From: Sporomusa silvacetica DSM 10669
Lineage (GTDB): Bacteria; Bacillota; Negativicutes; Sporomusales; Sporomusaceae
DNA length: 37,272 nucleotides
Reading direction: 5' to 3'
Assembly: GCF_002257705.1 (NCBI RefSeq)
Contig: NZ_LSLK01000049.1
Span: 1-37,272, forward strand
How positions within the stretch are numbered: the first letter of the stretch is position 1; every line of letters begins with the position of its first letter. Below, in pieces: positions 1-8,451 of the stretch. The translations under genes and the position numbers were made by a program. A model generated the notes under the pieces. The model made no database searches and had not been told where the DNA came from. It saw only the letters and a program-made list of their open reading frames with translations.

Positions 1-127
1 TATAATACCTCCTGTTTGTTGGTGAACGAAAAGCGGTTAAAGTACCTTCGTTATCCCATCGTTGCAAAGTTCTTACTGAAACATTGATAAGTTTTGCAAA
101 CTCATTAGGCTTGTATTGTTTATCCAT
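1..127 (-). CDS. tnpA: IS607-type serine recombinase (TnpA), N-terminal part, cut by window edge
   Basis: Reading the minus strand from an ATG at 125-127 gives a protein beginning MDKQYKPNEFAKLINVS, continuing VRTLQRWDNEG and then RSPTNRRYY, and leaving the window at base 1. This is the MerR-like helix-turn-helix that starts IS607-family serine transposases: a DNA-binding helix around TLQRWDNEG and the wing RSPTNRRYY. The catalytic resolvase domain with its serine lies outside the window, so completeness and activity cannot be judged. A MerR-type regulator also begins with this fold, but the TNRRYY wing is more typical of IS607. A TnpB partner, if present, would be outside the window. Confidence 0.75.
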   Translation of the reverse strand, partial: MDKQYKPNEFAKLINVSVRTLQRWDNEGTLTAFRSPTNRRYY

Positions 128-230
128 GTCTATATTATGCTATACTTAGGTATATTTGTCCATATTTTTATTAATTGTTCTCTTCCTCCTAACAATTCAT
201 AGCCTTCATCTTTTGCGGCGAGTTAAGACT

Positions 231-308
231 CCGCCTCTGCAGGCGGCGTTCGTTCAGGTGGGGTAGACTCCCCACCTGAACCCGCCGATGTTTCAGCTAT
301 GCTGAAAC
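231..308. repeat. Three adjacent short hairpins
   Basis: Three perfect inverted repeats follow each other: CCGCCT/AGGCGG (231-246), TTCAGGTGGGG/CCCCACCTGAA (253-280, loop of 6) and GTTTCAGC/GCTGAAAC (290-308). They lie between the convergent 3' side of the DUF4418 gene and the IS607 recombinase start. None has a clear U-tract. They could be transcription stops for the 317-946 unit or structured ends of the insertion sequence. Confidence 0.5.
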
Positions 309-316
309 AAGTTCAC

Positions 317-712
317 TTACCCTGCTTTTCTTCCAATCAGCCATACAATTCCTGCTCCAGACAAAGCTAGCCAACCGCCACCGATATTGCTAAAAAAAGC
401 TGTCTTCATGCATCCGCCCGCTTGGCAAATACCGCTCGCCCATGGCTGTGGCAGGACAATCACAATAATTCCTAATAATAAGAGTATGAATCCAGTCAAT
501 AAACGGGCTTCCTCTGTGCGCAATACAAACAAAGCGCTGGCGAGAATTACCGCAAGTAGTGCAAAAATAAATTCTGCCTGATAAGTATAATGGCAGCTCA
601 TCGGACTGCCATTTTTCATAAGCCCATTGCAGATAGGAATAAGTCTGGGCAAAATCAGCAGTACAATGGCTGCCAAAAGTGCGCTCCAGGAAAATAACTT
701 ATATTTTGTCAT
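317..712 (-). CDS. DUF4418-type four-helix membrane protein
   Basis: This is a 131-residue integral membrane protein with about four hydrophobic segments, near residues 7-27, 47-65, 70-90 and 108-127. Its length and helix pattern, with the conserved small polar loop CNGLMKNGSPMSCHYT and a second Cys pair (CQAGGCMKT), fit the DUF4418 family, whose function is unknown. The start is supported by an AAAGGGGAG ribosome binding site about 8 bases before the ATG. It lies 30 bases downstream of the small membrane protein at 743-946 and is probably cotranscribed with it. The four cysteines could form disulfides or bind metal on the outer face, but that is a guess. Confidence 0.65.
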   Translation of the reverse strand: MTKYKLFSWSALLAAIVLLILPRLIPICNGLMKNGSPMSCHYTYQAEFIFALLAVILASALFVLRTEEARLLTGFILLLLGIIVIVLPQPWASGICQAGGCMKTAFFSNIGGGWLALSGAGIVWLIGRKAG

Positions 713-742
713 AAAATCAACTCCCCTTTCTTAGTTTCGGAC

Positions 743-946
743 TTAGGCTTTACTGTTTAGTATCATATTTGCAGAAGATACGTTGCCTCTATAGACAGTG
801 ATGATAACTGGCGATAGAGACGACTTATGCATTTCATGAGCTCCCCCTTCTTGTCGAAACGGTACCCGATTGACTCCGGCATATACAGCGCCAATTCCCA
901 ATACGAATACCAAAAATGCTGCCACTAAAAACCTTTGCAATGTCAT
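743..946 (-). CDS. Small single-helix membrane or secreted protein, function unknown
   Basis: This is a 67-residue protein. Residues 4-23 form a hydrophobic helix ending VYAG, which reads as a signal peptide or membrane anchor. The remainder is polar with no recognisable domain. A very good ribosome binding site (AAGGAGGGG) lies 5 to 6 bases before the ATG, which is the main reason to accept so short a gene. It is the first gene of a probable two-gene unit with the DUF4418 protein 30 bases downstream. I do not recognise a family. Confidence 0.5.
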   Translation of the reverse strand: MTLQRFLVAAFLVFVLGIGAVYAGVNRVPFRQEGGAHEMHKSSLSPVIITVYRGNVSSANMILNSKA

Positions 947-973
947 TGTTTCCCCTCCTTAATCTTTTTGTAA

Positions 974-1026
974 GAATAACCAAAGGCCAGGATTGCCTAT
1001 AAAGCAATCCTGGCCTTTGGTTATTC
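974..1026. repeat. 23-bp perfect hairpin
   Basis: The arms 974-996 and 1004-1026 are perfectly complementary over 23 bp (GAATAACCAAAGGCCAGG and onward) with a 7-base loop. It lies upstream of the minus-strand unit at 743-946 and about 200 bases before the aminotransferase. There is no adjacent T-run, so it is not a textbook terminator. It may be the terminator-like end of a lost element or a transcript barrier between the divergent genes. Confidence 0.6.
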
Positions 1027-1203
1027 CAATCAGCCTGACACTAACAATATATATAATAAAAAGGCCATATCCCTTATAGCGGAATATAGCCTCTGATTCT
1101 TACCAGTCAGCAATGATATTCTTTATATTTTATCTTAATTGTATTAATTATATCTCTAGAAAAAGCGATTGTCAAATGTATTCCCATCCGCTAGTAATTT
1201 TTG

Positions 1204-1222
1204 TATAATGAATACAAAGGAG
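1204..1222 (+). promoter_or_regulatory. Probable -10 box and ribosome binding site of the aminotransferase
   Basis: A perfect TATAAT lies at 1204-1209, with a weak -35 candidate TTCCCA 17 bases upstream (1181-1186). The ribosome binding site AAAGGAG lies at 1216-1222, nine bases before the ATG at 1232. If this -10 is used, the mRNA would start almost at the ribosome binding site, giving a very short leader. Confidence 0.45.
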
Positions 1223-1231
1223 CGATGCACA

Positions 1232-2524
1232 ATGAGTAAGTTGAAAGAAATGAATGATCTGCTGCTGCGAGAGCACTATTCTACATTGGTCTGCAGTTAT
1301 GAAAAATTCCAGGCACAAAAGCTTACACTGAATATGTCCCGAGGCGTACCGGGTCCTGAACAATTAGACCTTTCTGCCGGACTTTTTGATTGTCTCAAGG
1401 AAAACGATTATAAAGCGGTCAATGGTATTGACTGTCGAACTTATGGCGCAGTGGACGGTATCCCGGAAGCCAAAGAACTTTTCGCCCAGGTCCTGGAAGT
1501 AAGCCCTGGCGAAATCATAATCGGTGGCAATTCCAGTTTGACACTGATGCATGATCTGATTGCCCGGGCTATGTTGCGCGGGTTGCCGGACAGTACCACT
1601 CCTTGGGGGAAACTGCCGCAAGTAAAATTTCTCTGCCCCAGCCCCGGCTATGACCGGCATTTCGCTATCTGCGAATATTTGGGCATTGAAATGATTCCCA
1701 TAAACTATCTGCACGACGGTCCGGATATGGATCAGGTAGAACAATTGGTAGCCGCCGATTCGTCAATTAAAGGCATCTGGTGTGTGCCCAAATACAGCAA
1801 TCCCTCCGGCATCACGTATTCCGCTGCTGTGGTGGAACGACTGGCAGCCATGCCTGCAAAAGCACCCGACTTTCGGATTTTTTGGGATAACGCATATACG
1901 GTCCACCACCTGACCGATACCCCGCCCAGCTTATTAGATATTCTTAATGCCTGTAAAAAGGCCGGGCACCCTGACAGGGTTTTTGTATTCGCTTCCACTT
2001 CCAAAGTCAGCTTTCCTGGTGCCGGTATTGCCGTGGTAGCTGGTAGCGAAAGTAATATCAACTGGCTAAAAAAACAAATCAGCGTCCAAACCATCGGACC
2101 TGATAAAATAAACCAGCTGCGCCACATCCGTTTTTTTAAAGACCTGGCTGGAATTCAAGCTCATATGCGCCGCCATGCAGCCATTCTCAAGCCTAAGTTT
2201 GATTTGGTGCTGGAGACTTTGGAGGCCAAGTTGGGAGGCAAAGGGTTGGCTGCATGGAGCAAACCGCAGGGTGGTTACTTCATAAGTCTTGACACCCTGC
2301 CCGGTTGTGCCCGAAAGGTAGTCGCTAAAACCGCTGCCGCCGGGGTCATACTTACCCCTGCCGGCGCCACCTTTCCTTACGGGAAAGACCCGGAAGATAA
2401 AAACATCCGGCTTGCTCCCACATTCCCGCCATTAGCTGATTTAAAACAAGCTATGGAATTGTTGGCTCTTTGCATTCAGTTGGTTAGTGCCGAACAAGAA
2501 TTAGAAAAGCGGGGCCTCAGTTGA
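1232..2524 (+). CDS. PLP-dependent aminotransferase (class I, MocR/AlaT-like aspartate aminotransferase type)
   Basis: This is a 430-residue fold-type I aminotransferase. Near residue 40 it has the motif LNMSRGVPGPEQLDLS, typical of the family catalogued as Aminotran_MocR and AlaT/aspartate aminotransferase-like proteins. The cofactor-binding lysine is expected in FASTSKVSFPGAG (near residue 259), preceded by the Asp/Tyr of FWDNAYTVHH that contacts the PLP ring. GGNSSLTLMHDL is the phosphate-binding segment, and NIRLAPTFP near the C-terminus contains the arginine that binds the substrate carboxylate. The ATG at 1232 is chosen over an earlier one at 1169 because AAAGGAG lies at the right distance and the earlier 21 residues are not family-like. 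It stands alone, and the amino acid substrate cannot be set from sequence. Confidence 0.85.
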   Translation: MSKLKEMNDLLLREHYSTLVCSYEKFQAQKLTLNMSRGVPGPEQLDLSAGLFDCLKENDYKAVNGIDCRTYGAVDGIPEAKELFAQVLEVSPGEIIIGGNSSLTLMHDLIARAMLRGLPDSTTPWGKLPQVKFLCPSPGYDRHFAICEYLGIEMIPINYLHDGPDMDQVEQLVAADSSIKGIWCVPKYSNPSGITYSAAVVERLAAMPAKAPDFRIFWDNAYTVHHLTDTPPSLLDILNACKKAGHPDRVFVFASTSKVSFPGAGIAVVAGSESNINWLKKQISVQTIGPDKINQLRHIRFFKDLAGIQAHMRRHAAILKPKFDLVLETLEAKLGGKGLAAWSKPQGGYFISLDTLPGCARKVVAKTAAAGVILTPAGATFPYGKDPEDKNIRLAPTFPPLADLKQAMELLALCIQLVSAEQELEKRGLS

Positions 2525-2605
2525 TAGTTTAATTTTTTCGATCTGTTGAATGTATATAAATGTGATACTTTCTACTGCCATGGTCTCACCGCCAACCCAC
2601 GGAAG

Positions 2606-2630
2606 CCCCCGGGAAACCCGGGGGTTTTGG
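2606..2630 (+). terminator. Rho-independent terminator after the aminotransferase
   Basis: The GC-rich stem CCCCCGGG/CCCGGGGG with an AAA loop (2606-2624) is followed by TTTTGGGTTTTT. It lies about 80 bases after the aminotransferase stop and is oriented for the plus strand. Confidence 0.85.
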
Positions 2631-2660
2631 GTTTTTATGGCGGTGGTCTTTCTTTCCAGT

Positions 2661-2702
2661 AAACAAAATCCCCACCTAACTTGTTAGGTGGGGATTTTGT
2701 TT
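2661..2702. terminator. Bidirectional terminator at the end of the heptose operon
   Basis: A 19-bp perfect stem (2661-2679 with 2684-2702, loop CTTG) has A-rich and T-rich outer arms, so it can act in both directions. It overlaps the stop codon of the rfaE2 gene on the minus strand and also backs up termination of the plus-strand aminotransferase. Confidence 0.8.
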
Positions 2703-3166
2703 ACTATTTTGTTAATTATATTACTGGACGACCGCCCGGCAACAAGGGGAATTAACACCGTTTTACCGCCGTAACTTGAGACTGCTTGAGCTTCAGGAAT
2801 GTTCTCAATACGATAATCGCCCCCTTTGACATAAATGTCAGGCTTTATTGCCGCCACCAATCCTGCGGCAGTATGGTCATCAAATATAACCACATAATCA
2901 ACGGCAGCCAAAGCGGACAAAACTTCAGCCCTGTCCTCTTGCCCGTTTATCGGCCGGGTCATTCCTTTTAGCCTTCTTATAGATTTATCACTGTTTAGAC
3001 CAACAATCAGGCAGTCACCCAGCATTCTTGCCGCTGCTAAATACCGGACATGGCCGCTATGTAGAAGATCAAAACAGCCATTGGTGAATACGACAACCTT
3101 GCCGGCCACTTTAAGAGTAGCAGCAATCGTTATAATTTGATCGCGCTGCACCGTTTTCATAATCAT
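2684..3166 (-). CDS. rfaE2: D-glycero-beta-D-manno-heptose 1-phosphate adenylyltransferase
   Basis: This cytoplasmic nucleotidyltransferase is about 160 residues long and joins AMP to heptose 1-phosphate in the ADP-heptose pathway. Near residue 30 it carries the nucleotidyltransferase signature TNGCFDLLHSGHVRYL (the GxFDxxHxGH form), then VGLNSDKSIRRLKG and VKGGDY, and near its C-terminus GRSSSNIINKI, which corresponds to the ISTT-type nucleotide motif. The length matches the separate RfaE2 protein rather than the fused HldE. Starts at 3172, 3166 and 3160 are all possible, and AGGA sits five bases before 3166. It is the last gene of the operon, with its partner kinase just upstream. The gmhA, gmhB and hldD steps are not in the window. 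Confidence 0.9.
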   Translation of the reverse strand: MIMKTVQRDQIITIAATLKVAGKVVVFTNGCFDLLHSGHVRYLAAARMLGDCLIVGLNSDKSIRRLKGMTRPINGQEDRAEVLSALAAVDYVVIFDDHTAAGLVAAIKPDIYVKGGDYRIENIPEAQAVSSYGGKTVLIPLVAGRSSSNIINKIVNKIPT

Positions 3167-3197
3167 ATACATCCTATATAAAACAATTTAATCGCCT

Positions 3198-3229
3198 AAC
3201 AATCCTACGGCTTTAGCCGTAGGATTGTT
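3198..3229. terminator. Hairpin between rfaE1 and rfaE2
   Basis: A perfect 14-bp stem (3198-3211 with 3216-3229, loop TTTA) lies in the 55-base gap and overlaps the rfaE1 stop codon. On the minus strand it is followed only by weakly T-rich sequence. It may therefore be a partial terminator or an mRNA-stabilising element that lowers rfaE2 expression. Confidence 0.5.
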
Positions 3230-4232
3230 AAACTTCATATTGATACCTGCTGATTGCTTCCGCAAGTTCGTCTGGTGTAGTAGTGGCCGTGCCGAGCTTT
3301 CTGACGACGATACCTGCCGCAAAATTGGCCAATCGCGCCGCTTCCAAATACGATGCGCCGGCAGCCAAGGCCAGGATCATAGCTGCCACTACCGTATCGC
3401 CGGCGCCAGTAACGTCATAGACTGCGCTTTTATTTGTCACGGGAATCTGCGAAAATTTTCCGGAAGCCTCGAACAACGTCATGCCGTCTGGCCCACAGGT
3501 TATCAGCACGGCTTGGGCATTAAGACGCTCAAGAATAGTCCAGCCGGCTGTAACCAGGGTATTTTCATCAACTATCTCATACCCCACCGCCGCCGCGGCC
3601 TCGGATTCGTTTTGTTTAACTACTGTAACGCCGGTATAGGCCTTAATATTATACCGCGAGTCAACTATACAGGGAATACCGGCCCTCTGACAGCCGTCAA
3701 TAACGCTGCGTATAATGCCGGGCGGTATAGTCTGGCTGCCATAGTCGCTGAGGATTACGCCAGCCATACTTTCAATATGGGATAAGATATAATTTTTCAT
3801 AGCCTGTTCGCCGCTTCCTGATAGCGGTTCTTTTTTTTCCCGGTCAATCCGCACAACCTGTTGCCGTACGGTAGCTTGTCCACCGGCCATAACCCGGGTT
3901 TTCGTAATTGTGGGGCGTGAAGGGTCGATAATTATACCATTTGTATTAACTTGCTTCATTTGTAAGCGCTGCGTTAATTGTTGTCCGGCATAATCTTCGC
4001 CAACTACGCCTACGGCATACACGCAGCCGCCTAAGGCAGCCGTATTATGCACAGCATTGGCGGCTCCTCCCGGAACAACAGTTTCTGCCATGTGCTCCAA
4101 AATAAGCACAGGCGCTTCCCGTGAAATGCGGGATATTTTTCCCTCAACATAGACATCAGCTACCATATCGCCGATGACCATGATCTTACGATTCTGCAAC
4201 TTGGTAATGAGACTAAGGAGAGTGGTATTCAA
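3228..4232 (-). CDS. rfaE1: D-glycero-beta-D-manno-heptose-7-phosphate kinase
   Basis: This PfkB/ribokinase-family protein of 334 residues phosphorylates heptose 7-phosphate at C1 in ADP-heptose synthesis. Motifs seen are VIGDMVADVYVEG near residue 20, the substrate loop VPGGAANAVHNTAALGG, VGEDYAGQ, and the catalytic anion-hole signature DVTGAGDTVVAAMILALAAG near residue 272, where GAGD contains the catalytic aspartate. The start is a TTG preceded by AAAGGAG, and its first bases overlap the stop of the UDP-xylose synthase gene (TTGA overlap), which implies translational coupling. It is the E1 half of the HldE activity; the E2 half follows as a separate gene. Confidence 0.9.
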   Translation of the reverse strand: MNTTLLSLITKLQNRKIMVIGDMVADVYVEGKISRISREAPVLILEHMAETVVPGGAANAVHNTAALGGCVYAVGVVGEDYAGQQLTQRLQMKQVNTNGIIIDPSRPTITKTRVMAGGQATVRQQVVRIDREKKEPLSGSGEQAMKNYILSHIESMAGVILSDYGSQTIPPGIIRSVIDGCQRAGIPCIVDSRYNIKAYTGVTVVKQNESEAAAAVGYEIVDENTLVTAGWTILERLNAQAVLITCGPDGMTLFEASGKFSQIPVTNKSAVYDVTGAGDTVVAAMILALAAGASYLEAARLANFAAGIVVRKLGTATTTPDELAEAISRYQYEV

Positions 4233-5200
4233 AACAACCGCTCCTTTCTGAAACTGCGGAATTCTAATACCTTGCGAAAATAGGCAATTGTCTTTTGCAA
4301 TCCCTCTTCCAAAGCCACTTTAGGCTCCCAGGCAAGCTTTGATTTAGCTAATTCAATATTCGGATGACGTTGCCGGGGATCATCTTGTGGCAATGATTTA
4401 AAAAACAGCTTTGATTTAGAACCAGTTAGCCTAAGTATATTTTCGGCTAATTTAAGCATGGTCAACTCACAAGGATTCCCTAAATTAATCGGACCGATAC
4501 AGCCGCTTTCCGTCTCCATCATACGAAGCATTCCTTCAACAAGATCATCCACATAACAAAAAGACCTTGTTTGTGTCCCGTTACCATAAATAGTGATATC
4601 CTGGCCTTGCAAAGCTTGAACAATAAAATTGCTCACCACCCGACCGTCGGCTAAATTCATCAGTGGCCCATAGGTGTTAAAAATGCGGATAACCTTACTA
4701 TTTACTCCATACTGACGATGATAATCAAAAAACAATGTTTCCGCACAGCGTTTACCCTCATCATAGCAACTACGTGGACCAATCGGATTTACATTACCCC
4801 AATAGCTTTCGTCTTGTGGGTGAATGGCAGGATCGCCGTATACTTCTGATGTAGATGCCTGTAAGACCTTGGCTTTCAGAAAACGCGCCAGTTCAAGAAC
4901 ATGGATTGCCCCTAATACACTGGTTTGAGTAGTTTTGGCCGGGTTATACTGGTAGTGTACCGGACTCGCCGGGCAGGCCAGATTATATATCTCATCTACT
5001 TCGAAATGCAGCGGTAATGTTACATCATGTCTTACCAGCTCAAAGCGGGAATTGCTTAACAGGCTGCTCACATTGGATTTCGCGCCGGTAAAATAATTAT
5101 CCAGACAAATGACTTCATGGCCCTGCTGCAATAATTTTGCACATAAATGAGCACCGATAAAGCCGGCGCCACCGGTAACCAGAATTCGCTTATTGCACAT
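4229..5200 (-). CDS. UDP-glucuronate decarboxylase (UDP-xylose synthase), SDR family
   Basis: This 323-residue extended short-chain dehydrogenase/epimerase converts UDP-glucuronate to UDP-xylose. It shows the NAD-binding motif TGGAGFIGAHLC near residue 10 and LDNYFTG. The marker NLACPASPVHYQYNP is typical of this decarboxylase, as is the active-site segment PRSCYDEGKRCAETLFFDY with the catalytic Tyr and Lys. QTRSFCYVDDLVEGM follows later. Its start overlaps the end of ugd by 11 bases, and the upstream enzyme supplies its substrate. Related SDR enzymes such as dTDP-glucose dehydratase lack the YDEGKR context. No xylosyltransferase can be assigned, but two glycosyltransferases start the operon. 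Confidence 0.88.
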   Translation of the reverse strand: MCNKRILVTGGAGFIGAHLCAKLLQQGHEVICLDNYFTGAKSNVSSLLSNSRFELVRHDVTLPLHFEVDEIYNLACPASPVHYQYNPAKTTQTSVLGAIHVLELARFLKAKVLQASTSEVYGDPAIHPQDESYWGNVNPIGPRSCYDEGKRCAETLFFDYHRQYGVNSKVIRIFNTYGPLMNLADGRVVSNFIVQALQGQDITIYGNGTQTRSFCYVDDLVEGMLRMMETESGCIGPINLGNPCELTMLKLAENILRLTGSKSKLFFKSLPQDDPRQRHPNIELAKSKLAWEPKVALEEGLQKTIAYFRKVLEFRSFRKERLF

Positions 5201-6530
5201 AGCAGCTTCTCCCTATGCAGTAATACTCAAACCCTAACCGCGCCATCTGCTCAGTTCGATACTGATTTCGGCCGTCAAAGATAACCGGCTGGTTCATTTT
5301 GCTTTTTATCTCCGCAAAGTCAGGCTGCCGGAACTGTCGCCACTCGGTAACCACCAGCAATGCATCTGCATTATGTACCGCTTCTAGCATATCTTTACTA
5401 TATGTAATACTTGTCGCATAATCACCAAGAACTGTTTTCGCCTGTTCAATGGCTTCCGGATCATAGGCCTGAATGGTTGCCCCCATGTCAATTAATGATT
5501 TGATTATCGTGATTGAAGGAGCTTCGCGCATATCATCTGTCTGTGGTTTGAAGGCCAGACCCCAAATGGCAAACCTTCTGCCATTTAAAGCCTCACCAAA
5601 CCGTTTTTTCACCATATCCACCAGGTAATATTTCTGACGCTCATTCACGGCTTCAACAGCACTTACAACATCCATTGCTATTCCGTTCTTACAACCTGTA
5701 CTTACAAGCTCTTTTACGTCTTTGGGAAAGCATGACCCGCCATACCCTGAACCGGCATATAAAAACTGCATGCCAATACGGCTGTCTGAACCAATTCCCA
5801 AACGTACATTGGCAATATCGCCGCCGACCTTATCGCATAACTGGGCAATCTCATTCATAAAGCTGATGCGGGTTGCCAACATGGCGTTTGCTGCATATTT
5901 AGTAATCTCAGCTGATTTAATGTCCATAATTAAAATTGGCTGCTGATTGCGGCTAAAGGGCTCATATAGCTGCTTCATCAACTCTGCTGTTCGCACATTA
6001 TCTGTACCAATAACAACTCGATCCGGACGCATAAAGTCTGCCACAGCCGCCCCCTCTTTGAGAAATTCCGGATTTGATACAACATCAAATTCTAAGTCAG
6101 CCTGAGCTCGTACTGTCAATTGCTGTTTGATAATATTTTTCACCTTATCGGCAGTGCCAACAGGTACAGTAGACTTATTTACGACTATTAGATATTTATT
6201 CATAGTTGCACCAATGTTACTGGCAGCATCTACAACATAAGAAATATCAGCTGAGCCATCTTCTCCTGGCGGTGTACCAACTGCAATAAAACAAACTACA
6301 GCATCTTTTAGTCCTTCTTCCAATTGAGTGGAAAAATCAAGCCGTTTTTCAGCGACATTTTTCATAACAAGCTCTTTTAGTCCCGGCTCATAAATCGGTA
6401 ATATACCAGACTTAAGTCTAGCGATTTTTTCTGTATCAACATCCACACACCAAACCTTATTACCCATTTCAGCAAAGCATGTTCCTGTTACCAAACCAAC
6501 ATAGCCTGTTCCAATAACACAAATGTTCAT
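5190..6530 (-). CDS. ugd: UDP-glucose 6-dehydrogenase
   Basis: This 446-residue enzyme oxidises UDP-glucose to UDP-glucuronate with two NAD+. The N-terminal Rossmann motif is VIGTGYVGLVTGTCFAEMG. FIAVGTPPGEDGSAD and NKSTVPVGTADKV follow, then NPEFLKEGAAVADFMRPDR. The catalytic cysteine lies in GSGYGGSCFPKDVKEL near residue 260, and IWGLAFKPQTDDMREAPS opens the C-terminal domain. Length and motif order match the family. The ATG is preceded by GGGGAG with a five-base spacer. The gene lies between the two glycosyltransferases and the UDP-xylose synthase, so glucuronate, xylose or both probably enter the surface glycan. Confidence 0.93.
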   Translation of the reverse strand: MNICVIGTGYVGLVTGTCFAEMGNKVWCVDVDTEKIARLKSGILPIYEPGLKELVMKNVAEKRLDFSTQLEEGLKDAVVCFIAVGTPPGEDGSADISYVVDAASNIGATMNKYLIVVNKSTVPVGTADKVKNIIKQQLTVRAQADLEFDVVSNPEFLKEGAAVADFMRPDRVVIGTDNVRTAELMKQLYEPFSRNQQPILIMDIKSAEITKYAANAMLATRISFMNEIAQLCDKVGGDIANVRLGIGSDSRIGMQFLYAGSGYGGSCFPKDVKELVSTGCKNGIAMDVVSAVEAVNERQKYYLVDMVKKRFGEALNGRRFAIWGLAFKPQTDDMREAPSITIIKSLIDMGATIQAYDPEAIEQAKTVLGDYATSITYSKDMLEAVHNADALLVVTEWRQFRQPDFAEIKSKMNQPVIFDGRNQYRTEQMARLGFEYYCIGRSCYVQ

Positions 6531-6564
6531 TATTTCTCCCCACCCTTCTTTGCCGTATCAGGAT

Positions 6565-7440
6565 CTATATCTTAGTTGAGGTTGTTTGCTGACCTAATTC
6601 ATTGGCCAGTTTTGCTGCTTCTTGCTTAAGATACTCGTACCAGTCAATAGTAGGTGATAAGTACTGGTTTTCCATATGAATCGCACTGGTAGGTATTGGT
6701 ACCCATAATTTATAGGTGCGCCCAAATAGTAACTGCCACCAGCACCAATGCCAAGCTAGTCGATAATGATAAGCAATCCAGTCCTTGGAAAAATATTTTA
6801 AGCAGGTTGCGATATCAAGCATTTTGCATTTTGTCAAACTCAGCCACAGAGCTGCATCAGAATTGCCGTGGACATAGGTATCAAAAATAGCACAGGAGTC
6901 AAGTAATGTAGTTTTAGTAGTAAGAAAAGTTAAACAAGTAGAGGCTGCTGTCATCCAATGTCTGTTGCCGAAAGCTTTAACCGACCGTTGATGGTCATGC
7001 AAGCTTAACGTATAATAATCCAAATGATCATAGGGTGTAACAAAATCTACTTCTCTGTCAGCTCTTATAAATTCAACCATGGTTTCCAGCTGATTAGGTA
7101 AATATAGATAGTCATCTTCAGCAAAATAAACATATTCACAATATTTTTGGCCAAGTAGTATGTGTAGCTGCAGATTAAAAGTAGCGGCATTGCCTTCTCC
7201 TGGTAATTGAATCAATTCCAGGCAATCATCATCAAAGTATTTTCTAAATAACTCTGTATATTCGGCTGGACAATTATCTAGCAGCACCCACAACTTTACT
7301 CTCAGTGACCCTAAGGATTCTTTAAATGACTTTAAACATAGTTCAGATAACATATACTTATCATCACTAAATACCGGTGGAACTTTTGATACGCCTGGAT
7401 ATATCCGGTAAGCGACAGCTAAATCGTATTTTTTTGCCAC
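6565..7440 (-). CDS. Glycosyltransferase-like protein, GT-A type, specificity unknown
   Basis: This 291-residue cytoplasmic protein has no signal or membrane segment. It resembles GT-A glycosyltransferases: a nucleotide-binding start (DLAVAYRIYPG), a strand with LWVLLDNCP, and an acidic metal-site-like motif YVYFAEDDYLYLP near residue 125 in the position of the DXD motif. The C-terminal half is rich in Trp and Tyr (HYRLAWHWCWWQLLFGRTY). The start codon is GTG, preceded by GGGAGGTGA. It sits second in the operon between a GT2 enzyme and ugd. A role in building a surface polysaccharide or glycoprotein glycan is inferred from context, and the family assignment is tentative. Confidence 0.6.
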   Translation of the reverse strand: MAKKYDLAVAYRIYPGVSKVPPVFSDDKYMLSELCLKSFKESLGSLRVKLWVLLDNCPAEYTELFRKYFDDDCLELIQLPGEGNAATFNLQLHILLGQKYCEYVYFAEDDYLYLPNQLETMVEFIRADREVDFVTPYDHLDYYTLSLHDHQRSVKAFGNRHWMTAASTCLTFLTTKTTLLDSCAIFDTYVHGNSDAALWLSLTKCKMLDIATCLKYFSKDWIAYHYRLAWHWCWWQLLFGRTYKLWVPIPTSAIHMENQYLSPTIDWYEYLKQEAAKLANELGQQTTSTKI

Positions 7441-7470
7441 CTTTTATTCACCTCCCATTTTTGCCAACAA

Positions 7471-8367
7471 TCAGGAATTCATGAGACACAGATTCTTTCC
7501 CAGTGCTAAGGAAATATAGTCTGACATATTTTCATAAATTAACTTTTCATTAATAAACCCATTCTCGTTCGCTATCGTCCAAATTAAGACATTAATCGTT
7601 TTTAATTTTTCTTCAATACTGTGGTCGGATTCGGCAATGCATCTGATTACCGACTGCAAAAAAGCGGTATATGGTTTATCAGGCAACTTTTTAGTATGGT
7701 CAATACTCTGCAAATTTTGTTCCACTGTTCCCGGATTCAGTGGCAAGCGATAGAAAAATAAAGGTTCTTCTACTTTGGCCATATTCCCCTGCAACAACAT
7801 GTCGACAATTAAAACAACATCGCCCGCAAACTCACTCCGGTACATTTTGGTTTTGCGCAACATTTCAGGCCGGATAATGCCGTAAATAGCCCACCAGCCT
7901 ACTCTTCGAAAAACTTCCCGGATGCGCATTTCAACAGGCATCCCTTCGGTGCCAATATTGCTGTAATCAACAGCGCCGCGACTATTGCCATATTCATCAA
8001 TAAAATCGATTTCACTGAGCGCCAGGATACAATCAGGCGATTCTTTGAGTTTTTTTAAGCACTTGGCAATATAGTCCGGGTGAAAAATGTCATCCTGGCT
8101 TGCCCACATAAAAAACTCTCCCTCAGACAGGGCAAACGATTTATTGAAATTCCTGGCCCCGCCCAGCCGGGTCTCATTGTTGATAATTTTAATGCGCTTA
8201 TCCTTGGCCGCAAAAGCATGACAAATGTCTAATGTTCCATCTGTCGAACCATCATCGCAGATAAGAATACTAAAATCGGAAAAAGTCTGATTAAGCAAAG
8301 ATTGCAATGTTGACTGTATATACTTCGCCCCATTATAAACAGGCATGCCAATAGCAACAGTTCCCAT
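7471..8367 (-). CDS. Family 2 glycosyltransferase
   Basis: This 298-residue GT2 enzyme begins with the classic VAIGMPVYNGAKYIQSTLQS and ILICDDGSTDGTLDIC (the DDGS nucleotide-binding site). RLGGARNFNKSFAL follows, then the metal-binding segment WASQDDIFHPDYIAKCL near residue 95. There is no transmembrane helix. The ATG at 8367 is chosen over 8388 because a strong GAGGGGGAG site precedes it by about five bases, while the earlier ATG lies before that site. It is the first gene of the minus-strand operon running down to rfaE2, and a shared upstream motif lies about 85 bases before its start. Confidence 0.85.
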   Translation of the reverse strand: MGTVAIGMPVYNGAKYIQSTLQSLLNQTFSDFSILICDDGSTDGTLDICHAFAAKDKRIKIINNETRLGGARNFNKSFALSEGEFFMWASQDDIFHPDYIAKCLKKLKESPDCILALSEIDFIDEYGNSRGAVDYSNIGTEGMPVEMRIREVFRRVGWWAIYGIIRPEMLRKTKMYRSEFAGDVVLIVDMLLQGNMAKVEEPLFFYRLPLNPGTVEQNLQSIDHTKKLPDKPYTAFLQSVIRCIAESDHSIEEKLKTINVLIWTIANENGFINEKLIYENMSDYISLALGKNLCLMNS

Positions 8368-8398
8368 AGTAGCTCCCCCTCTTCTCATCTAAAATTTC

Positions 8399-8438
8399 CC
8401 AGAATACCGTTTGTTCCGGTGATCAAGCGGTATTCTGG
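8399..8438. repeat. Inverted repeat in the leader of the glycan operon
   Basis: CCAGAATACCG (8399-8409) and CGGTATTCTGG (8428-8438) form an 11-bp stem with an 18-base loop. It lies between the GT2 start and the upstream motif at 8452-8477, so it would be in the 5' leader of the operon mRNA. It may be an operator or a leader hairpin. Confidence 0.5.
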
Positions 8439-8451
8439 ACATCTAATAGAA

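Noticed and set aside
1364..2127. Minus-strand open frames opposite the aminotransferase
   Set aside because: They lack ribosome binding sites and overlap a clear, motif-complete gene on the other strand.
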